Origin: Sphingomonas sanguinis NBRC 13937
Lineage (GTDB): Bacteria; Pseudomonadota; Alphaproteobacteria; Sphingomonadales; Sphingomonadaceae
DNA length: 48,862 nucleotides
Reading direction: 5' to 3'
Assembly: GCF_001591005.1 (NCBI RefSeq)
Contig: NZ_BCTY01000027.1
Location: 1 to 48,862 of the forward strand
Positions 1-9,450 of this stretch are shown here, piece by piece. Position 1 is the first letter of the stretch. Every line of letters starts with the position of its first letter. The notes below the pieces were generated by a model. The model was not told the origin of the DNA. It did no database searches and worked only from the letters and a program-made list of their open reading frames with translations. The position numbers were made by a program, and so were the translations under genes.

Positions 1-36
1 TTCGCGTCATCGCGGCTTCGCGTGAACCCAGACGGT

Positions 37-1038
37 TCAGGCCGCCACCATCCCCAGCGCGTCCATCGCCCGCGCTGCGATACCGATCGAGCGCTTGCGC
101 GCCTCATGGTCGAAGATCGAGCTGACCACCATCACCTCATCGACCCTGGTCCGCTCGACGAAGGCGGCGAGCTGGCGCTCCACGGTCGCGGGCGAGCCGA
201 TCGCCGAACAGGACAGGACGTGGTCGAGGATCGCCGACCCCTGCGCGCCCAGGCTGTCGCGATAGCCGGGGACGGGTGGGGGCAGCTTGCCCGGGCGGCC
301 GGTGCGCAGCGCGACAAAGGCCTGTTGCTGCGAGCTGGCGAGCAGTTCGGCGTCCGCATCGGTGTCGGCGGCGAAGACGTTAAAGCCCGCCATCGCATGA
401 GGCTTGTCGAGCACCGCCGACGGCCGGAAGTCGCGGCGGTAGATGGCCAGCGCATCGTCCAGCGCATCGGGCGCGAAGTGCGACGCAAAGGCATAAGGCA
501 GGCCCAAAGCGGCGGCGAGCTGCGCGCCATAAAGGCTCGACCCGAGAATCCACATTTGCGGACGCGCGCCCGCGCCCGGCGTGGCGACGATGCCCGTCTG
601 GCCATCATCGGCGAAATAGCTTTGCAGCTCCATCACGTCGCGCGGGAAGGCGTTGGGGTCGCTGTCCAGCGTCCGGCGCAGCGCGCGCGCGACGCGCTGG
701 TCCGACCCCGGCGCACGGCCGAGGCCCAGGTCGATACGCCCGGGGAACAGCGCGTCGAGCGTCCCGAACTGCTCGGCGATGGTCAGCGGCGCATGGTTGG
801 GCAGCATGATGCCGCCCGCGCCGATGCGAATGGTCTTGGTCGCCTGCCCGACATGCGCCAGCACGACGGCGGTCGCGGCAGAGGCGATGCCCGCCATGCC
901 GTGATGCTCGGCGGTCCAGTAACGCTGATAGCCGACCGCCTCGGCATGGGCGGCAAGGTCGGCGGCGTTCGCCAGCGCCTGGGCCACGGTGCCGCCTTCG
1001 ATGACGGGCACCAGATCGAGCAGGGAATAACGTGTCAT
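37..1038 (-). CDS. LLM-class flavin-dependent oxidoreductase (bacterial luciferase-like)
   Basis: 333 aa, the usual length for the single-chain luciferase-like monooxygenase group that bacteria often carry as an 'MsnO8-type' oxidoreductase. The N-terminus has the family pattern: YSLLDLVP, then [15 protein letters not shown] near residues 35-47, then [16 protein letters not shown] and [24 protein letters not shown], which shape the F420/FMN-binding TIM barrel. It is expected to be a cytosolic FMNH2- or F420-dependent oxidoreductase; the substrate cannot be read from sequence. The ATG at 1038 lacks a clear Shine-Dalgarno, and a perfect hairpin lies 6 nt upstream of it. It follows the S8 protease gene in the same direction with a 49-bp gap, but shows no functional link to it. 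Family call is firm, substrate unknown. Confidence 0.9.
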   Translation of the reverse strand: MTRYSLLDLVPVIEGGTVAQALANAADLAAHAEAVGYQRYWTAEHHGMAGIASAATAVVLAHVGQATKTIRIGAGGIMLPNHAPLTIAEQFGTLDALFPGRIDLGLGRAPGSDQRVARALRRTLDSDPNAFPRDVMELQSYFADDGQTGIVATPGAGARPQMWILGSSLYGAQLAAALGLPYAFASHFAPDALDDALAIYRRDFRPSAVLDKPHAMAGFNVFAADTDADAELLASSQQQAFVALRTGRPGKLPPPVPGYRDSLGAQGSAILDHVLSCSAIGSPATVERQLAAFVERTRVDEVMVVSSIFDHEARKRSIGIAARAMDALGMVAA

Positions 1039-1044
1039 GCCAGA

Positions 1045-1064
1045 GAGATGGGGACGCCCATCTC
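1045..1064 (-). promoter_or_regulatory. hairpin between S8 protease stop and oxidoreductase start
   Basis: Perfect 8-bp stem (GAGATGGG / CCCATCTC) with a GACG loop, ending 6 nt before the start codon of the downstream oxidoreductase. No T-run follows, so it is not a classical terminator. It may mask the ribosome site or act as a 3' end for the protease mRNA; both are inference. Confidence 0.4.
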
Positions 1065-1087
1065 CGCTCGCCAGCCAAATCCGGGTA

Positions 1088-3376
1088 TCAGAAGGTCAAG
1101 CCATACTTCATCGCCACGCCGCGTTCGGGCGGCAGGGCCGCGATATGCCCCGGATCGCGCCGCCAGAAGAGATGCGTCGACAGCTCGCCTGCACCGACCA
1201 TTACCCCGTGCCGTGCCTCGACCAGCAATTCGCGGCCTCCGGGGGCCAGCGACAGCCGGTCGGTGGTCCAGCCGTCGACCGACGAACGGGTATAATCCCA
1301 ATGCGTCGGGAAACGCAGGTCGAGCCCGCCGCTGTCCACCCGCAGCGGCTGCGACACGCGCAGGTCGAACCGGTCGTGACCGAACAGGCCGTTCTTGCCC
1401 GCCTCGACCGACCAGGACCGGCTTTGCAACAGGCCGCCGCCCAGGTCGCCCTGCGCCCGCGTCCAACCGCTGCGCCAACGGGCGCCCAGGGTCCAGCCCC
1501 CCGAGTTCCGCCAGCGCGCGGCGGCATCAGCGAACCAGCTGACGCCCCGCGCCTGGCCCAGCGCACCGCCGAACCAGCCGCCCAGCACGGTCGAACGCTC
1601 CGCCAGCCGGGTCATGCCCAACGTCGCGGCGACATCGCCGATCCGCCGGTCGAGCGTCACCGCGCTCTGGTCGTAACGCGGTGGCGCGGTGCCGGGCATG
1701 GTGGCGGCGAAACGCCCGCTCTCGGCCATCACGCTCACGCCGATCCTGCCGACCATGTGCCGCATCGCGACCGAGGCGGTGGCGGCGCGGTCGACGCCGA
1801 AGCCCGGATCGGTCAGCAGAAAGGCCGCGCCCGCCTGTCCGGTCCAGCCCGCGACCATCGCATCGCCGCCGCTGGCGAAACCGACGCCGATGGCGGTGGC
1901 GGGGGTCAGGCTCTGGGTGACGCTGCCTGCGACGATTCGGCGGCCCGGTGCGGCTGCGTCGGCGGGCAGGGTAGAGCGCAGCCGTGCCTCGCTGGGCATC
2001 TGCATCGCACTGGTCAGCGCGACCGAGCGGGTGCCGTCGCTGACCACCGCGCCCTCGATCCGGCCGAGCAGCGCGGGCGATAGCATCGCGCGCGGCGATG
2101 CCCGGGCGATCGTGCCGGACAGGTCGAGCGTATAGGCGCGGGCATAACCGTCGAGCGCGACCAGCCCCACGCGCCCCGTCCGTGCATCGCCCATGGCGGG
2201 GGACAGTCGCGCATTGATGCCCATGGCGATCGCGTTGCCGGTCCCCGCCACGCTCATCGCGCCGACCGGCTGGAACGCGGCGGTCAGGTCCAGCGTGCCG
2301 CGCCCGTACACATCGTCGATACCGGTCGCACCGGTATCGCGCGCGGTGCGCAGCAACAGGTCGGCGATCTGCGCGCCGGTCAGGTTGGGAAAGGCCTGGG
2401 CGAGCAGGGCGGCCGCGCCGCTGATCTGGGGCGCGGCGAAGGACGTGCCCGACCAGAGATAGCGCGCGCCGGTCTCATCGGGGGCCTCCACCCGCTCGCC
2501 CAGCGCGCTGAGATAATGCGCGGCCGACTGTCCGGCGCGGTTGCTGAACGACGAGATGGTGCCCGTCTGTCCGACCGATCCGGCGATGATCACCTGTCCG
2601 CGCGCGACGGCGGCATCGTTGGCGATCTGCGCCATCAGCGTGGGGTTGGATTCGCTTTCGTTTCCGGCCGCGATCACGATGATCATGCCCGCCGCCGTCG
2701 CCCGTCCGATCGCGGCCAGCAGCGCGGCGGGCGGCGTGTCGTTGGAGCCCAGCGAGATGTTGACGATCCGCGCGCCCGCCACGCGGGCGGTGTCCAGTCC
2801 GCGCGCGATCGCGTCGGAGGAAAAGGAGCAGCTGCCGCCCAGCCCGTTGCCCGAGGTACTGCCGGTGCAACTGCCCGGCTGGTCGGCGCGCAGGATCAAC
2901 AGCGTCGAGTCGAAGGCGACACCCTGTGCCAGGTCGCCACCCCGCCCGCCTGCGGCGGTGAAGGCGACGGCGGTGCCGTGCCCGTCCTCGTCGCCCGTGC
3001 CCCGCGAACCTGCGACATCGGCCGAGGCGCTGGACACCCGGCCGTTGAACAGGCCGGTGCGCGTGTCCAGACCCGAATCGATGATGCCCAGCGTGACGCC
3101 CGCGCCCGTCGCCCCGCGCTGATAGGCGGCCAGCGCGTTCATTGCCACCGCGCCCTTGGTCGCCCGGTATCCGGCGGTGTCGTAATTCTGGCTGGGCGTC
3201 GCGCTGCTCGTCGGAGAGGGCGTGGGCGTCGGGGTCGTTCCCGTGGAGGGCGGCGTCGGCGTCGACTGGATACCGCCGCCCGCCCCGCCACAGGCGCTCA
3301 GCGTGACACCGGCACAGGCCATCATCAGTCCGATACGGACGATGCGTCCCGCTCCCCCTGTCCCACGCCCGATCAA
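1088..3376 (-). CDS. S8 (subtilisin-family) serine protease autotransporter lipoprotein
   Basis: 762 aa. The N-terminus has a lipoprotein signal with lipobox LSAC (Cys29), then a Gly-rich and Pro/Thr/Ser-rich linker (about 30-65). The subtilisin domain follows with the complete triad: Asp100 in GIIDSGLD, His133 in [10 protein letters not shown] and Ser312 in SGTSFAAP, with oxyanion Asn239 in AAGNES. Residues about 375-762 alternate hydrophobic and polar residues with many Gly/Arg/Trp and end in Phe, as expected of an autotransporter beta-barrel. A lipidated S8 autotransporter matches the known design of Neisseria NalP and Bordetella SphB1, which sit on the outer membrane and cut other surface proteins. 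The start used is TTG, preceded by a GGGGGA site; it gives an Arg-containing n-region. The ATG at 3325 would leave a very short signal lacking positive charge. The substrate is unknown. Confidence 0.85.
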   Translation of the reverse strand: MIGRGTGGAGRIVRIGLMMACAGVTLSACGGAGGGIQSTPTPPSTGTTPTPTPSPTSSATPSQNYDTAGYRATKGAVAMNALAAYQRGATGAGVTLGIIDSGLDTRTGLFNGRVSSASADVAGSRGTGDEDGHGTAVAFTAAGGRGGDLAQGVAFDSTLLILRADQPGSCTGSTSGNGLGGSCSFSSDAIARGLDTARVAGARIVNISLGSNDTPPAALLAAIGRATAAGMIIVIAAGNESESNPTLMAQIANDAAVARGQVIIAGSVGQTGTISSFSNRAGQSAAHYLSALGERVEAPDETGARYLWSGTSFAAPQISGAAALLAQAFPNLTGAQIADLLLRTARDTGATGIDDVYGRGTLDLTAAFQPVGAMSVAGTGNAIAMGINARLSPAMGDARTGRVGLVALDGYARAYTLDLSGTIARASPRAMLSPALLGRIEGAVVSDGTRSVALTSAMQMPSEARLRSTLPADAAAPGRRIVAGSVTQSLTPATAIGVGFASGGDAMVAGWTGQAGAAFLLTDPGFGVDRAATASVAMRHMVGRIGVSVMAESGRFAATMPGTAPPRYDQSAVTLDRRIGDVAATLGMTRLAERSTVLGGWFGGALGQARGVSWFADAAARWRNSGGWTLGARWRSGWTRAQGDLGGGLLQSRSWSVEAGKNGLFGHDRFDLRVSQPLRVDSGGLDLRFPTHWDYTRSSVDGWTTDRLSLAPGGRELLVEARHGVMVGAGELSTHLFWRRDPGHIAALPPERGVAMKYGLTF

Positions 3377-3553
3377 CCCGTCCCCCTATCCCGCTTCTAT
3401 CCTTGTCATAGAGGGGGTTGTGGCGGCTGCGAAAGCGCGATTTGATCAGGCTCTGACCGGCTTCGGGACGGTCGACCGATGGTAGAATCGGGGTGTGTGG
3501 GCCTGCTGCCCGGGCTTGCGACGGGCAGCCCCCGCGCCTACACGCTGGCCGCG

Positions 3554-4216
3554 ATGCTGCCCGCTCTTGCCCATATCGACGCCTGGATCTTCGATCTGGA
3601 CAATACGCTCTATCCGGCGAGCGCCAATCTGTTCGCGCATATCGACCGGCGCATGACCGCTTTCATCGGCGACCTGCTGGGCGTCGACCGCGACGAGGCG
3701 TTCCGCATCCAGAAGAGCTATTTCCACGCGCACGGCACCACGCTGGCCGGGCTGATGGCCGAGCATCAGGTCGATCCTGCCGCCTTTCTCGACTATGTCC
3801 ACGATATCGAGATGGACGTGCTGGAAGAGGACGCGCCGCTCGCCGCCGCCATCGCGAAGCTGCCGGGGCGCAAGCTGGTCTTCACCAATGGCGACAAGCC
3901 CTATGCGTTGAAGGTGCTCGACCGGCTGGGCCTGGGCGGGCAGTTCGAGGCGGTGCACGACATCCATGCGATGGGCTTGGTGCCCAAGCCGCAGCCGTCC
4001 GCCTATGCGGGGCTCTGTTCGGCGTTCGACATCGATCCGACCCGCGCGATCTTCTTCGAGGACATGGCGCGCAACCTGGCACCGGCCAAGGCGATCGGGA
4101 TGACGACCGTATGGGTCGACAACGGCTCCGAACAGGGGCCGGAGGGCGCCCGCGAGCATATCGATTACACCGTCCACGCGCTGACGCCGTGGCTGATCAG
4201 CATATTGGAGGAATGA
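3554..4216 (+). CDS. HAD-family pyrimidine 5'-nucleotidase
   Basis: 220 aa from the ATG at 3554. Haloacid dehalogenase fold: motif I FDLDNTLY with nucleophile Asp14 and acid/base Asp16, motif II FTNGD, motif III Lys in PKPQPSAY, and motif [11 protein letters not shown]. The DNTLYP form and four-helix cap are typical of the Sdt1/YjjG-like 'pyrimidine 5-nucleotidase' group, which dephosphorylates UMP/CMP-type nucleotides. The reading frame is open further upstream to 3479, but those 25 residues are not conserved-looking, so I chose [11 protein letters not shown]. The stop overlaps the first in-frame ATG of dapD (ATGA); a HAD gene directly before dapD is a familiar alphaproteobacterial arrangement, suggesting co-transcription rather than a shared pathway. 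Confidence 0.88.
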   Translation: MLPALAHIDAWIFDLDNTLYPASANLFAHIDRRMTAFIGDLLGVDRDEAFRIQKSYFHAHGTTLAGLMAEHQVDPAAFLDYVHDIEMDVLEEDAPLAAAIAKLPGRKLVFTNGDKPYALKVLDRLGLGGQFEAVHDIHAMGLVPKPQPSAYAGLCSAFDIDPTRAIFFEDMARNLAPAKAIGMTTVWVDNGSEQGPEGAREHIDYTVHALTPWLISILEE

Positions 4217-4218
4217 CC

Positions 4219-5046
4219 ATGAGCCAGGACCTCGCCGCCACCATCGACGCCGCCTGGGACAACCGGGCCGAACTGACCTTCGCGACGCAAGGGTCGGAGC
4301 GGATCGCCGTCGACCGCGCGCTGGCGCTGCTCGACCGGGGCGAGGCGCGCGTCGCCGAGCCGGACGGGAAGGGCGGCTGGACCGTCAACCAGTGGCTGAA
4401 GAAGGCGGTCCTCCTGTCGTTCCGCCTGAACGACAATGTGCTGATCGACAATGGCCCGGGCGCAGGCCACTGGTTCGACAAGGTGCCGTCGAAGTTCAGC
4501 GGCTGGTCGGAAGCCGACTTCCGCGCCGCCGGTTTCCGCGCGGTCCCGGGCTCGGTCGTGCGGCGCGGCGCGCATGTCGCCAAGGGCGCGATCCTGATGC
4601 CGAGCTTCGTGAACATCGGCGCCTATGTCGGTGAGGGCACGATGGTCGACACCTGGGCGACGGTGGGCAGCTGCGCGCAGATCGGCAAGAACGTCCACCT
4701 GTCCGGCGGTGCCGGCATCGGCGGCGTGCTCGAGCCGCTGCAGGCCGATCCGGTCATCATCGAGGACGGCGCCTTCATTGGCGCGCGCGCCGAGGTAGCC
4801 GAGGGCGTGCGCGTCGGCGAGGGCGCGGTGCTGTCGATGGGTGTGTATCTGGGTGCCTCGACCAAGATCATCGACCGTGAGACGGGCGAAGTCTTCCGGG
4901 GCCATGTGCCGCCCTATTCGGTGGTGGTGCCCGGCACGACGCCATCGGTCGACGGCAAGCCGGGCCTCTACTGCGCGGTGATCGTCAAGCGCGTCGACGC
5001 ACAGACCCGCTCGAAGACCAGCATCAACGACCTGCTGCGCGATTGA
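4219..5046 (+). CDS. dapD: 2,3,4,5-tetrahydropyridine-2,6-dicarboxylate N-succinyltransferase
   Basis: 275 aa, matching the E. coli enzyme in length. It transfers succinyl from succinyl-CoA to tetrahydrodipicolinate in the succinylase branch of diaminopimelate/lysine synthesis, in the cytosol. The start reads [18 protein letters not shown], the usual DapD N-terminus. A left-handed beta-helix of hexapeptide repeats follows (for example [23 protein letters not shown], shown here only in outline), then the C-terminal [15 protein letters not shown] and [10 protein letters not shown]. The GGAGG at 4207-4211 lies 7 nt before the ATG at 4219, which is why I prefer it to the ATG at 4213 overlapping the upstream stop. 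Its 3' flank is a palindromic repeat. Confidence 0.96.
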   Translation: MSQDLAATIDAAWDNRAELTFATQGSERIAVDRALALLDRGEARVAEPDGKGGWTVNQWLKKAVLLSFRLNDNVLIDNGPGAGHWFDKVPSKFSGWSEADFRAAGFRAVPGSVVRRGAHVAKGAILMPSFVNIGAYVGEGTMVDTWATVGSCAQIGKNVHLSGGAGIGGVLEPLQADPVIIEDGAFIGARAEVAEGVRVGEGAVLSMGVYLGASTKIIDRETGEVFRGHVPPYSVVVPGTTPSVDGKPGLYCAVIVKRVDAQTRSKTSINDLLRD

Positions 5047-5057
5047 TTCTTGGCACG

Positions 5058-5159
5058 CCCCTCCCGCAAGCGGGAGGGGATGGGGGAGGGCAGGGCCACG
5101 GGCGATGGTCTCTGCGAGATTCCGAGCCCTCCCCAAACCCCTCCCGTTTACGGGAGGGG
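5058..5159. repeat. intergenic inverted-repeat element, family A copy 1
   Basis: Two GC-rich palindromes (CCCCTCCCGC/GCGGGAGGGG at the left, CCCCTCCCG-TTTA-CGGGAGGGG at the right) flank a spacer. The arms continue inward as GGGGGAGGG and CCCTCCCC, so the whole element is also one long imperfect inverted repeat. The spacer core GGGCCACGGGCGATGGTCTC recurs at 40234-40253 in copy 2. It fills the gap between the convergent dapD and permease genes and may serve as a shared 3' end. Confidence 0.8.
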
Positions 5160-5183
5160 CTTACAGTTCGTGGAACGGTATCC

Positions 5184-6725
5184 CTACAACCCCATCCGTT
5201 TCGCCAGCCACCGCGCGGCGGCCTCCGGGCTTTCCTTCGCCGCATCGTCGCGGTCCACCCGGTAGTTTGCCTCGCGCATCGCCTCGACCGGAATCCGGTT
5301 CAGCATCGGCCGTAACGCCGCCACGAACTTGGCATCCCCCGCGCGATCCTTCGCCAGCAACAGCACCGCGTCATACCCCGGGATCGCCCGCTTCGGATCG
5401 CTCAGCACCGTCAGCTTGTCCGCCGCGATCCGCCCGTCGGAGGAAAAGGCCGAGATCACATCCGCCCGTCCGCTGCCCAGCGCCCGGTACATGAAGGTCG
5501 GACTGTAGGGCGTCATGCCGGCGAACCGCAGGCCATAGGCATCACGCACCGCCGCCCATTCGGGTCGGTCGAGAAACTCTAAGTCGCTGCCCAGCTTCAA
5601 TCGCGGTGCGACCTGCGCCAGATCGGTGAGCGACGTTACGCCCAGTCGCCGCGCCAGCGGTGCCTTCATCGCAAAGGCATAGGCATTCTCGAACCCCAGC
5701 GGCCCCAGCATCGCCACGTCGCGCGTCGCCGCCCAATCCTTGAGCGCAGCCAGCATCGCCGCGCGAGGCGGGGAGTCATGCCGGTGCATCGCGGTGGTCC
5801 ACAGCGTGCCCGCATAATCGACATAGACATCGACCCGGCCCCCGGCCGTCGCCTCGAACGCCACGGTCGAGCCCAGCCCGTCGCGGTAACTGACATCGTA
5901 ACCCGCTTGGCTGAGCCGGTCGCCGATCAGGCGCGCGAGGATATATTGCTCGGAAAAATTCTTCGCGCCGATCACCACCTGCGGCCGCGCCTCGCCGCCG
6001 CGTGGCCAGAGCGGCTGCGTCGCCAGCGCACAGCCCAGCGCCAGTGCGACCAGCCCACCGATCCACAGGGCCTTCCGCCGCGTCGCCAGCCCGCGCTCGA
6101 TCAGCCCGATCAGCGCATCGACCGTGAGCGCCAGCAGGGCGGCGGCGAAACAGCCCGCCAGCACCAGCGCCCAGGCCTGGGTCTGGAGCCCGGCGAAGAT
6201 CAGGTCGCCCAGGCTCGGCTGGCCCACCGTCGTCGATAGCGTGGCCGCGCCGATCGTCCAGACCGCCGCCGTGCGGATGCCCGCCGCCAGCACCGGCGCG
6301 ACCAGCGGTGCCTCGACCAGCCGCAGCTTTTGGGTCCGCGTCATGCCCACCGCATCGGCGGCCTGAAGGACGGCCGGGTCGAGGCCCAGCAGTCCCGTCA
6401 CCCCGTTCCGCAGGATCGGCAGCAGCGCATAAAGCGTCAGCGCCAGCAGCGAGGGCAGGAAGCCCAAAGCCGGTATCCCACCTCCGACCCATCCCGACAG
6501 GGTGAGCAGCACCGGATAGAAGAGCGCCAGCAGCGCCAACGCCGGAATCGTCTGGATCAGGCTCGCGCATCCCAGCGCCACCCGCGACAAGCCCGGCCGC
6601 CGCGCGCAGGCAAAGGCCAGCGGCACCGCGATGACGATGCCGAGCAGCAGCGCAGCCATGCTGACCAGCACATGCTGGGCGAGCAGCGGCGGTACGCGGG
6701 CAAGGGCGTCGAGGAAGGCGCTCAC
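5184..6725 (-). CDS. osmoprotectant-type ABC transporter, permease fused to substrate-binding domain
   Basis: 513 aa in two parts. Residues about 1-230 form a multi-span permease of the OpuBB/ProW type with the EAA-like loop (AADAVGMTRTQKLRLVEAPLVAP, in outline) that docks to the ATPase. Residues about 245-513 are a type II binding domain of the OpuBC/OsmF group, beginning VVIGAKNFSEQYILARL and including YVDYAGTLW and the SDGRI loop. Such fusions are known and place the binding protein at the outer face of the inner membrane. The expected role is import of glycine betaine, choline or a related quaternary amine; the exact ligand is not readable. The ATPase gene just upstream overlaps it by 4 nt (ATGA). 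Confidence 0.9.
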   Translation of the reverse strand: MSAFLDALARVPPLLAQHVLVSMAALLLGIVIAVPLAFACARRPGLSRVALGCASLIQTIPALALLALFYPVLLTLSGWVGGGIPALGFLPSLLALTLYALLPILRNGVTGLLGLDPAVLQAADAVGMTRTQKLRLVEAPLVAPVLAAGIRTAAVWTIGAATLSTTVGQPSLGDLIFAGLQTQAWALVLAGCFAAALLALTVDALIGLIERGLATRRKALWIGGLVALALGCALATQPLWPRGGEARPQVVIGAKNFSEQYILARLIGDRLSQAGYDVSYRDGLGSTVAFEATAGGRVDVYVDYAGTLWTTAMHRHDSPPRAAMLAALKDWAATRDVAMLGPLGFENAYAFAMKAPLARRLGVTSLTDLAQVAPRLKLGSDLEFLDRPEWAAVRDAYGLRFAGMTPYSPTFMYRALGSGRADVISAFSSDGRIAADKLTVLSDPKRAIPGYDAVLLLAKDRAGDAKFVAALRPMLNRIPVEAMREANYRVDRDDAAKESPEAAARWLAKRMGL

Positions 6726-7465
6726 CGGGCCAGCGCCGCCAGCCGCTCGGCCTGATGCCGGGGGACCGCCATCAGTGCCTGCGCGGCCTCACCGCCTTGC
6801 CCCGCGACCAGTTCGGCGGGGGTGGCATCGGCGACGATCCGTCCTGCTTCCATCACCAGTACACGGCTGGCAGTCAGCAGCGCTTCGGCCATGTCGTGCG
6901 TGACCAGCAGCGTGGTCAGGCCCAGCCGCTCGTGCAGTTCGACCAGCCGCCCCGCCACCGCATCGCGGGTGACCGGATCGAGCGCGCCCAGCGCCTCGTC
7001 GAGCAGCAGGATCGGCGGTTCGGTGGCGAGCGCACGGGCGATGGCCACCCGCTGGCGCTGGCCGCCCGACAGCGCCTCCGGCATCCGCTCGGCGACGTCG
7101 CGCGGCAGGTCGACCAGATCGAGGAGCTCGGCCACCCTACCTCCGACCTCTCGCCCGGCGATGCGCAGCCCGATCGCGATGTTCGCTGCGACCGTCATGT
7201 GCGGGAACAGGCCGTGTTGTTGAAAGACATAGCCGATCCGGCGGCGCAGTTCGTGAGCGGGCTCGGCGGTGATGTCCTGGCCGTCGATCAGGACACGGCC
7301 CTGATCGGGCTGTTCCAGCCGGTTGATCATGCGCAGCAGGGTCGATTTGCCCGAGCCCGATGCGCCGACCAGCGCGACGAAGTGGCCCTTTGCGATGGTC
7401 AGCGACACATCCTCCACCGCCGCGACCGTGGCATAGCGGCGGCTTATGCGATCGAGCGCGATCAT
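6722..7465 (-). CDS. osmoprotectant-type ABC transporter ATP-binding protein
   Basis: 247 aa from MIALDRISRRY. It has all nucleotide-binding motifs: Walker A GASGSGKST, signature LSGGQRQRVAIARAL, Walker B ILLLDEALGALD and the switch His in LLVTHDMAEAL. The short length, without the C-terminal CBS domains of ProV/OpuCA, fits a minimal YehX/OsmV-like subunit. It powers the fused permease/binding protein encoded immediately downstream, with which it overlaps by 4 nt. A GTG at 7483 in frame is an alternative start; neither start has a convincing ribosome site, so the N-terminus is uncertain by six residues. Confidence 0.9.
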   Translation of the reverse strand: MIALDRISRRYATVAAVEDVSLTIAKGHFVALVGASGSGKSTLLRMINRLEQPDQGRVLIDGQDITAEPAHELRRRIGYVFQQHGLFPHMTVAANIAIGLRIAGREVGGRVAELLDLVDLPRDVAERMPEALSGGQRQRVAIARALATEPPILLLDEALGALDPVTRDAVAGRLVELHERLGLTTLLVTHDMAEALLTASRVLVMEAGRIVADATPAELVAGQGGEAAQALMAVPRHQAERLAALAR

Positions 7466-7616
7466 GGGAACGTCGTGATTCACGCGTCCCCAACGCCGGA
7501 TGGTCGCATTCCGCCTCACACCGTCATGTTTCGGGGCTATGCCTTGTCCGCGCCAGAGGATAAGGCGCGTAAAACACGTTCAACAAGGCGGCCGAAATGA
7601 CCGCCAGGAGAGTAAG

Positions 7617-8579
7617 ATGACCCAGACCGCCAGCCAGGTTCTCGACCGCGTCCTCGTCCTCGAAATGGTACGCGTGACCGAGGCGGCGGCGATCGCGGCC
7701 TCCACACTGGTCGGGCGCGGTGACGAGAAGGCGGCGGACGCGGCTGCGGTCGAGGCGATGCGCGCCGCGCTCAACGAACTCGACATGGACGGCACCGTGG
7801 TGATCGGCGAGGGTGAGCGCGACGAAGCTCCGATGCTGTTCATCGGCGAGAAGGTTGGCACCGGCAATGGGCCCGAGATCGACATCGCGCTCGATCCGCT
7901 GGAGGGCACGACGATCTGCGCCAAGGCGGGGCCGAACAGCCTGGCGGTGCTGGCGATCGCGGAAAAGGGCCATCTGCTGAACGCGCCCGACGTCTATATG
8001 GACAAGATCGCGGTCGGCCCGGGCTATCCGGCGGGTGTGATCGACCTGAATCGCAGCCCCAGCGACAATATCCGCGCCATCGCCGAGGCCAAGGGGGTGA
8101 AGCCCGGCGATATCACCGTCTGCGTGCTCGACCGGCCGCGGCACGAGGCGCTGATCGCCGAGTTGCGGGCGCTGGGTTGCGGCGTGGTGCTGATCGGCGA
8201 CGGCGACGTGGCGGGGGTGATCGCCACCACCGACCCGGAGACGACGATCGACGCCTATATGGGGTCGGGCGGTGCGCCGGAGGGCGTGCTGGCCTGTGCC
8301 GCGCTGCGTTGCGTGGGCGGGCAGTTCAAGGGGCGGCTGCTGTTCCGCAACGATGCCGAGCGGGCCCGCGCGCACAAATGGGGCGTGACCGACCTCGACA
8401 AGCAATATGACCTGACCGAGTTGGCGCAGGGCGACTGTATCTTCGCCGCGACCGGGGTGACCGACGGCTCGCTGCTGGCGGGGGTGAAGCGCCATGCGAA
8501 GGTGATGACTACCGAGAGCGTCGTGATGCGCGCCTCGTCGGGCACGGTCCGCTGGGTGAAGGGGCAGCATCGCCTGTGA
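7617..8579 (+). CDS. glpX: fructose-1,6-bisphosphatase class II
   Basis: 320 aa, normal for GlpX. It hydrolyses fructose-1,6-bisphosphate to fructose-6-phosphate in gluconeogenesis. The metal and substrate motifs are clear: VIGEGERDEAPML, DIALDPLEGTT, VGPGYPAGVIDLNRSP (outline), VCVLDRPRH, GDGDVAG, MGSGGAPEGVLAC and FAATGVTDGSLL. The start at 7617 is set by AGGAGAG at 7606-7612; upstream codons in the same frame are noncoding in character. Its stop overlaps the GTG start of the CPBP protease gene, so the two are probably translated together. Confidence 0.95.
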   Translation: MTQTASQVLDRVLVLEMVRVTEAAAIAASTLVGRGDEKAADAAAVEAMRAALNELDMDGTVVIGEGERDEAPMLFIGEKVGTGNGPEIDIALDPLEGTTICAKAGPNSLAVLAIAEKGHLLNAPDVYMDKIAVGPGYPAGVIDLNRSPSDNIRAIAEAKGVKPGDITVCVLDRPRHEALIAELRALGCGVVLIGDGDVAGVIATTDPETTIDAYMGSGGAPEGVLACAALRCVGGQFKGRLLFRNDAERARAHKWGVTDLDKQYDLTELAQGDCIFAATGVTDGSLLAGVKRHAKVMTTESVVMRASSGTVRWVKGQHRL

Positions 8580-9304
8580 TCCCGGCGCCGGTCCTTGCCG
8601 GGCTTCTGCTGCTCGCCGCGCTGGGGGGCGTGTGGTGGTTCCAGAAGGGCGATCTGGGTGAGTATCGACGCTTCTGCGCGCTGGACGACAGCCATTCGCG
8701 CCGGATGCGGTTCCGGCTTTGGCTGGCCCGGTCGGCGCTGGCGTTTCTGTTGCCGGTGCTGGTCGGGCTGGCGCTGCTCGGCCGGGTGGGGGCCTGGGCG
8801 GTGATGCCGGGCGAGTTCGCGGCGGCGGCGGGCGTGATGCCGTCGATCTTCGACGATGATGGCGCGCTGTCGTCGTTGCTGATCGGTGGTGCTACGGGTG
8901 GGCTGGTCGCCGGGGCGCTGATCGCCCGTTTTCGGCGGCGCAAGCCGATCGGCAATGTTTCGGCGCTGCTGCCACGCGAGCGGCGCGAGGTGAAATATGC
9001 GCTGGCGCTGAGCGTGACGGCCGGGGTGACCGAGGAGGCGTTCTTCCGCCTCTATCTGCCGCTGCTGGTCGCGATGCTGACCGGGCAGGCGTGGATCGGC
9101 TTTGCCGCGTCGCTGATCCTGTTCGGGGCGATGCACCGTTATCAGGGCTGGGCCGGGGTACTGGCCACCACCGCGCTGGGGGCGGTGATGACCGGCCTTT
9201 ACCTGATGACTGGCAGCCTGTGGGTGGTGATGCTGGTCCACACGCTGGTCGACGTAAACGGGCTGGTCGTCCTGCCGTTGACCAATGGGGTGCTCAAGAA
9301 GTGA
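8576..9304 (+). CDS. CPBP-family intramembrane glutamic endopeptidase
   Basis: 242 aa with about six to eight hydrophobic segments. The abi/CPBP (CAAX protease, Rce1-like) signature is present: EExxxR as Glu153-Glu154-x3-Arg158 in TEEAFFR, and the two conserved His in FGAMHRYQ (His187) and LVHTLVDVNG (His222). Family members cleave within the inner membrane; in bacteria the natural substrate is usually unknown, and some members act in bacteriocin immunity. The start is GTG, overlapping the glpX stop (GTGA). The link to glpX looks like simple translational coupling. Active-site residues are all intact. Confidence 0.9.
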   Translation: MIPAPVLAGLLLLAALGGVWWFQKGDLGEYRRFCALDDSHSRRMRFRLWLARSALAFLLPVLVGLALLGRVGAWAVMPGEFAAAAGVMPSIFDDDGALSSLLIGGATGGLVAGALIARFRRRKPIGNVSALLPRERREVKYALALSVTAGVTEEAFFRLYLPLLVAMLTGQAWIGFAASLILFGAMHRYQGWAGVLATTALGAVMTGLYLMTGSLWVVMLVHTLVDVNGLVVLPLTNGVLKK

Positions 9305-9310
9305 TCTCTT

Positions 9311-9431
9311 TCCCCGGCGAAGGCCGGGGCCCAGTTCCTGCAAATCCGCGTGTGCCGAGACGTTGAGGGGGAGGCAGATGCCCGACATCCTAGATAGCGC
9401 ACTGCAACTGGGCCCCGGCCTTCGCCGGGGA
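9311..9431. repeat. REP-type element with perfect 26-bp terminal inverted repeats, family C
   Basis: The arm at 9311-9336 is exactly the reverse complement of 9406-9431, with 69 bp between. Each arm holds its own small palindrome (CCCCGGC-GAAG-GCCGGGG), so the element is a pair of inverted REP-like hairpins, as in BIMEs or short nonautonomous mobile elements. It lies between the CPBP protease and ABC-2 permease genes, which converge, so it may also end both transcripts. Confidence 0.85.
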
Positions 9432-9450
9432 GTCGGGCGTAAAGAAGACG

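Noticed and set aside
3493..4218. Possible N-terminal fusion to dapD (frame open from 3493)
   Set aside because: The extra part overlaps the HAD gene in another frame and is Arg/Pro-rich without domain features; the GGAGG and the conserved DapD start fix 4219.
5058..5159. CRISPR-like or simple terminator reading of the palindromes
   Set aside because: Only two repeats with no regular spacers, and no T-run follows either hairpin; they are better described as a dispersed inverted-repeat element.
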